Positions 12,152 through 12,222 of a stretch of DNA of 12,222 nt are shown piece after piece. The DNA lies in the NCBI GenBank assembly GCA_910586715.1, contig CAJUJG010000014.1, positions 46,532 through 58,753 of the forward strand. Reading direction: 5' to 3'. The DNA is from an uncultured Lachnospiraceae bacterium. Its GTDB lineage: Bacteria > Bacillota > Clostridia > Lachnospirales > Lachnospiraceae. Both the position numbers and the translations under genes were made by a program. Position 1 is the first letter of the stretch, and each line of letters begins with the position of its first letter. The notes below the pieces were generated by a model. It saw nothing but the letters and a program-made list of their open reading frames with translations, made no database searches and was not told the origin of the DNA.

Positions 12152-12222
12152 TTAGAGACTTGCTTTTATCTCAAGTTTTGAAGCAAAATCGGCAAAGCCC
12201 TTGAAAATACTGGGCTGCGCCG
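12152..12222 (-). CDS. Possible C-terminus of a gene cut by the window edge
   Basis: On the minus strand a frame is open from the right edge to TAA at 12154-12152, ending AQPSIFKGFADFASKLEIKASL. Its composition looks like a real protein end, and the stop precedes the kduD promoter by a sensible distance. With only 22 codons visible, no family can be given and chance cannot be excluded. Confidence 0.35.
   Translation of the reverse strand, partial: AQPSIFKGFADFASKLEIKASL

Overview
The window looks like a chromosomal segment of a motile, Gram-positive anaerobe of the Clostridia, most likely a Lachnospiraceae member. This is inference. It rests on moderately AT-rich DNA, strong GGAGG-type ribosome binding sites, a Gram-positive lipobox lipoprotein, the CheV and flagellar-type proteins, and how closely the protein sequences resemble that family as I remember it. 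It is densely coded. Nearly all genes are on the plus strand; the last gene and a fragment at the edge are on the minus strand. There is no sign of phage, insertion sequence, CRISPR array, tRNA or rRNA.

Region 1 (1-3474) is a tightly spaced signalling cluster: the 3' part of a coiled-coil single-pass membrane protein, an OmpR-type response regulator, its histidine kinase, and a lipoprotein starting at TTG. Gaps are 3-14 nt, so one transcript is likely. Region 2 (3475-4580) is an orphan cheV (CheW plus receiver domain) with its own extended -10 promoter and a GC-rich hairpin after it. Region 3 (4581-7670) is the most unusual part. A highly divergent sirtuin-fold protein has Cys at the canonical catalytic His and Asn positions. 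It overlaps by 4 nt a 733-residue, extremely acidic, single-pass membrane protein with a 16-residue tandem repeat and a small outer domain. A 13-bp hairpin closes this pair.

Region 4 (7698-10402) is a housekeeping run: hisH and hisF (both subunits of imidazole glycerol phosphate synthase), ung (uracil-DNA glycosylase) and xpt (xanthine phosphoribosyltransferase). Region 5 (10403-11249) is a small protein whose C-terminal half resembles FliD. It has a possible sigma-28 (SigD) type promoter and ends in an excellent terminator that can serve both strands. Region 6 (11281-12222, minus strand) is kduD, a dehydrogenase of uronate and pectin catabolism, with a clear sigma-A promoter, followed by the probable C-terminus of another minus-strand gene cut by the window edge.

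CheV and the FliD-like protein point to chemotaxis and flagella, although no complete flagellar operon is here. The his genes also make AICAR, which feeds purine synthesis, so their position beside xpt makes metabolic sense. The best candidates for something undescribed are the sirtuin-like/acidic membrane protein pair and the short FliD-like protein.
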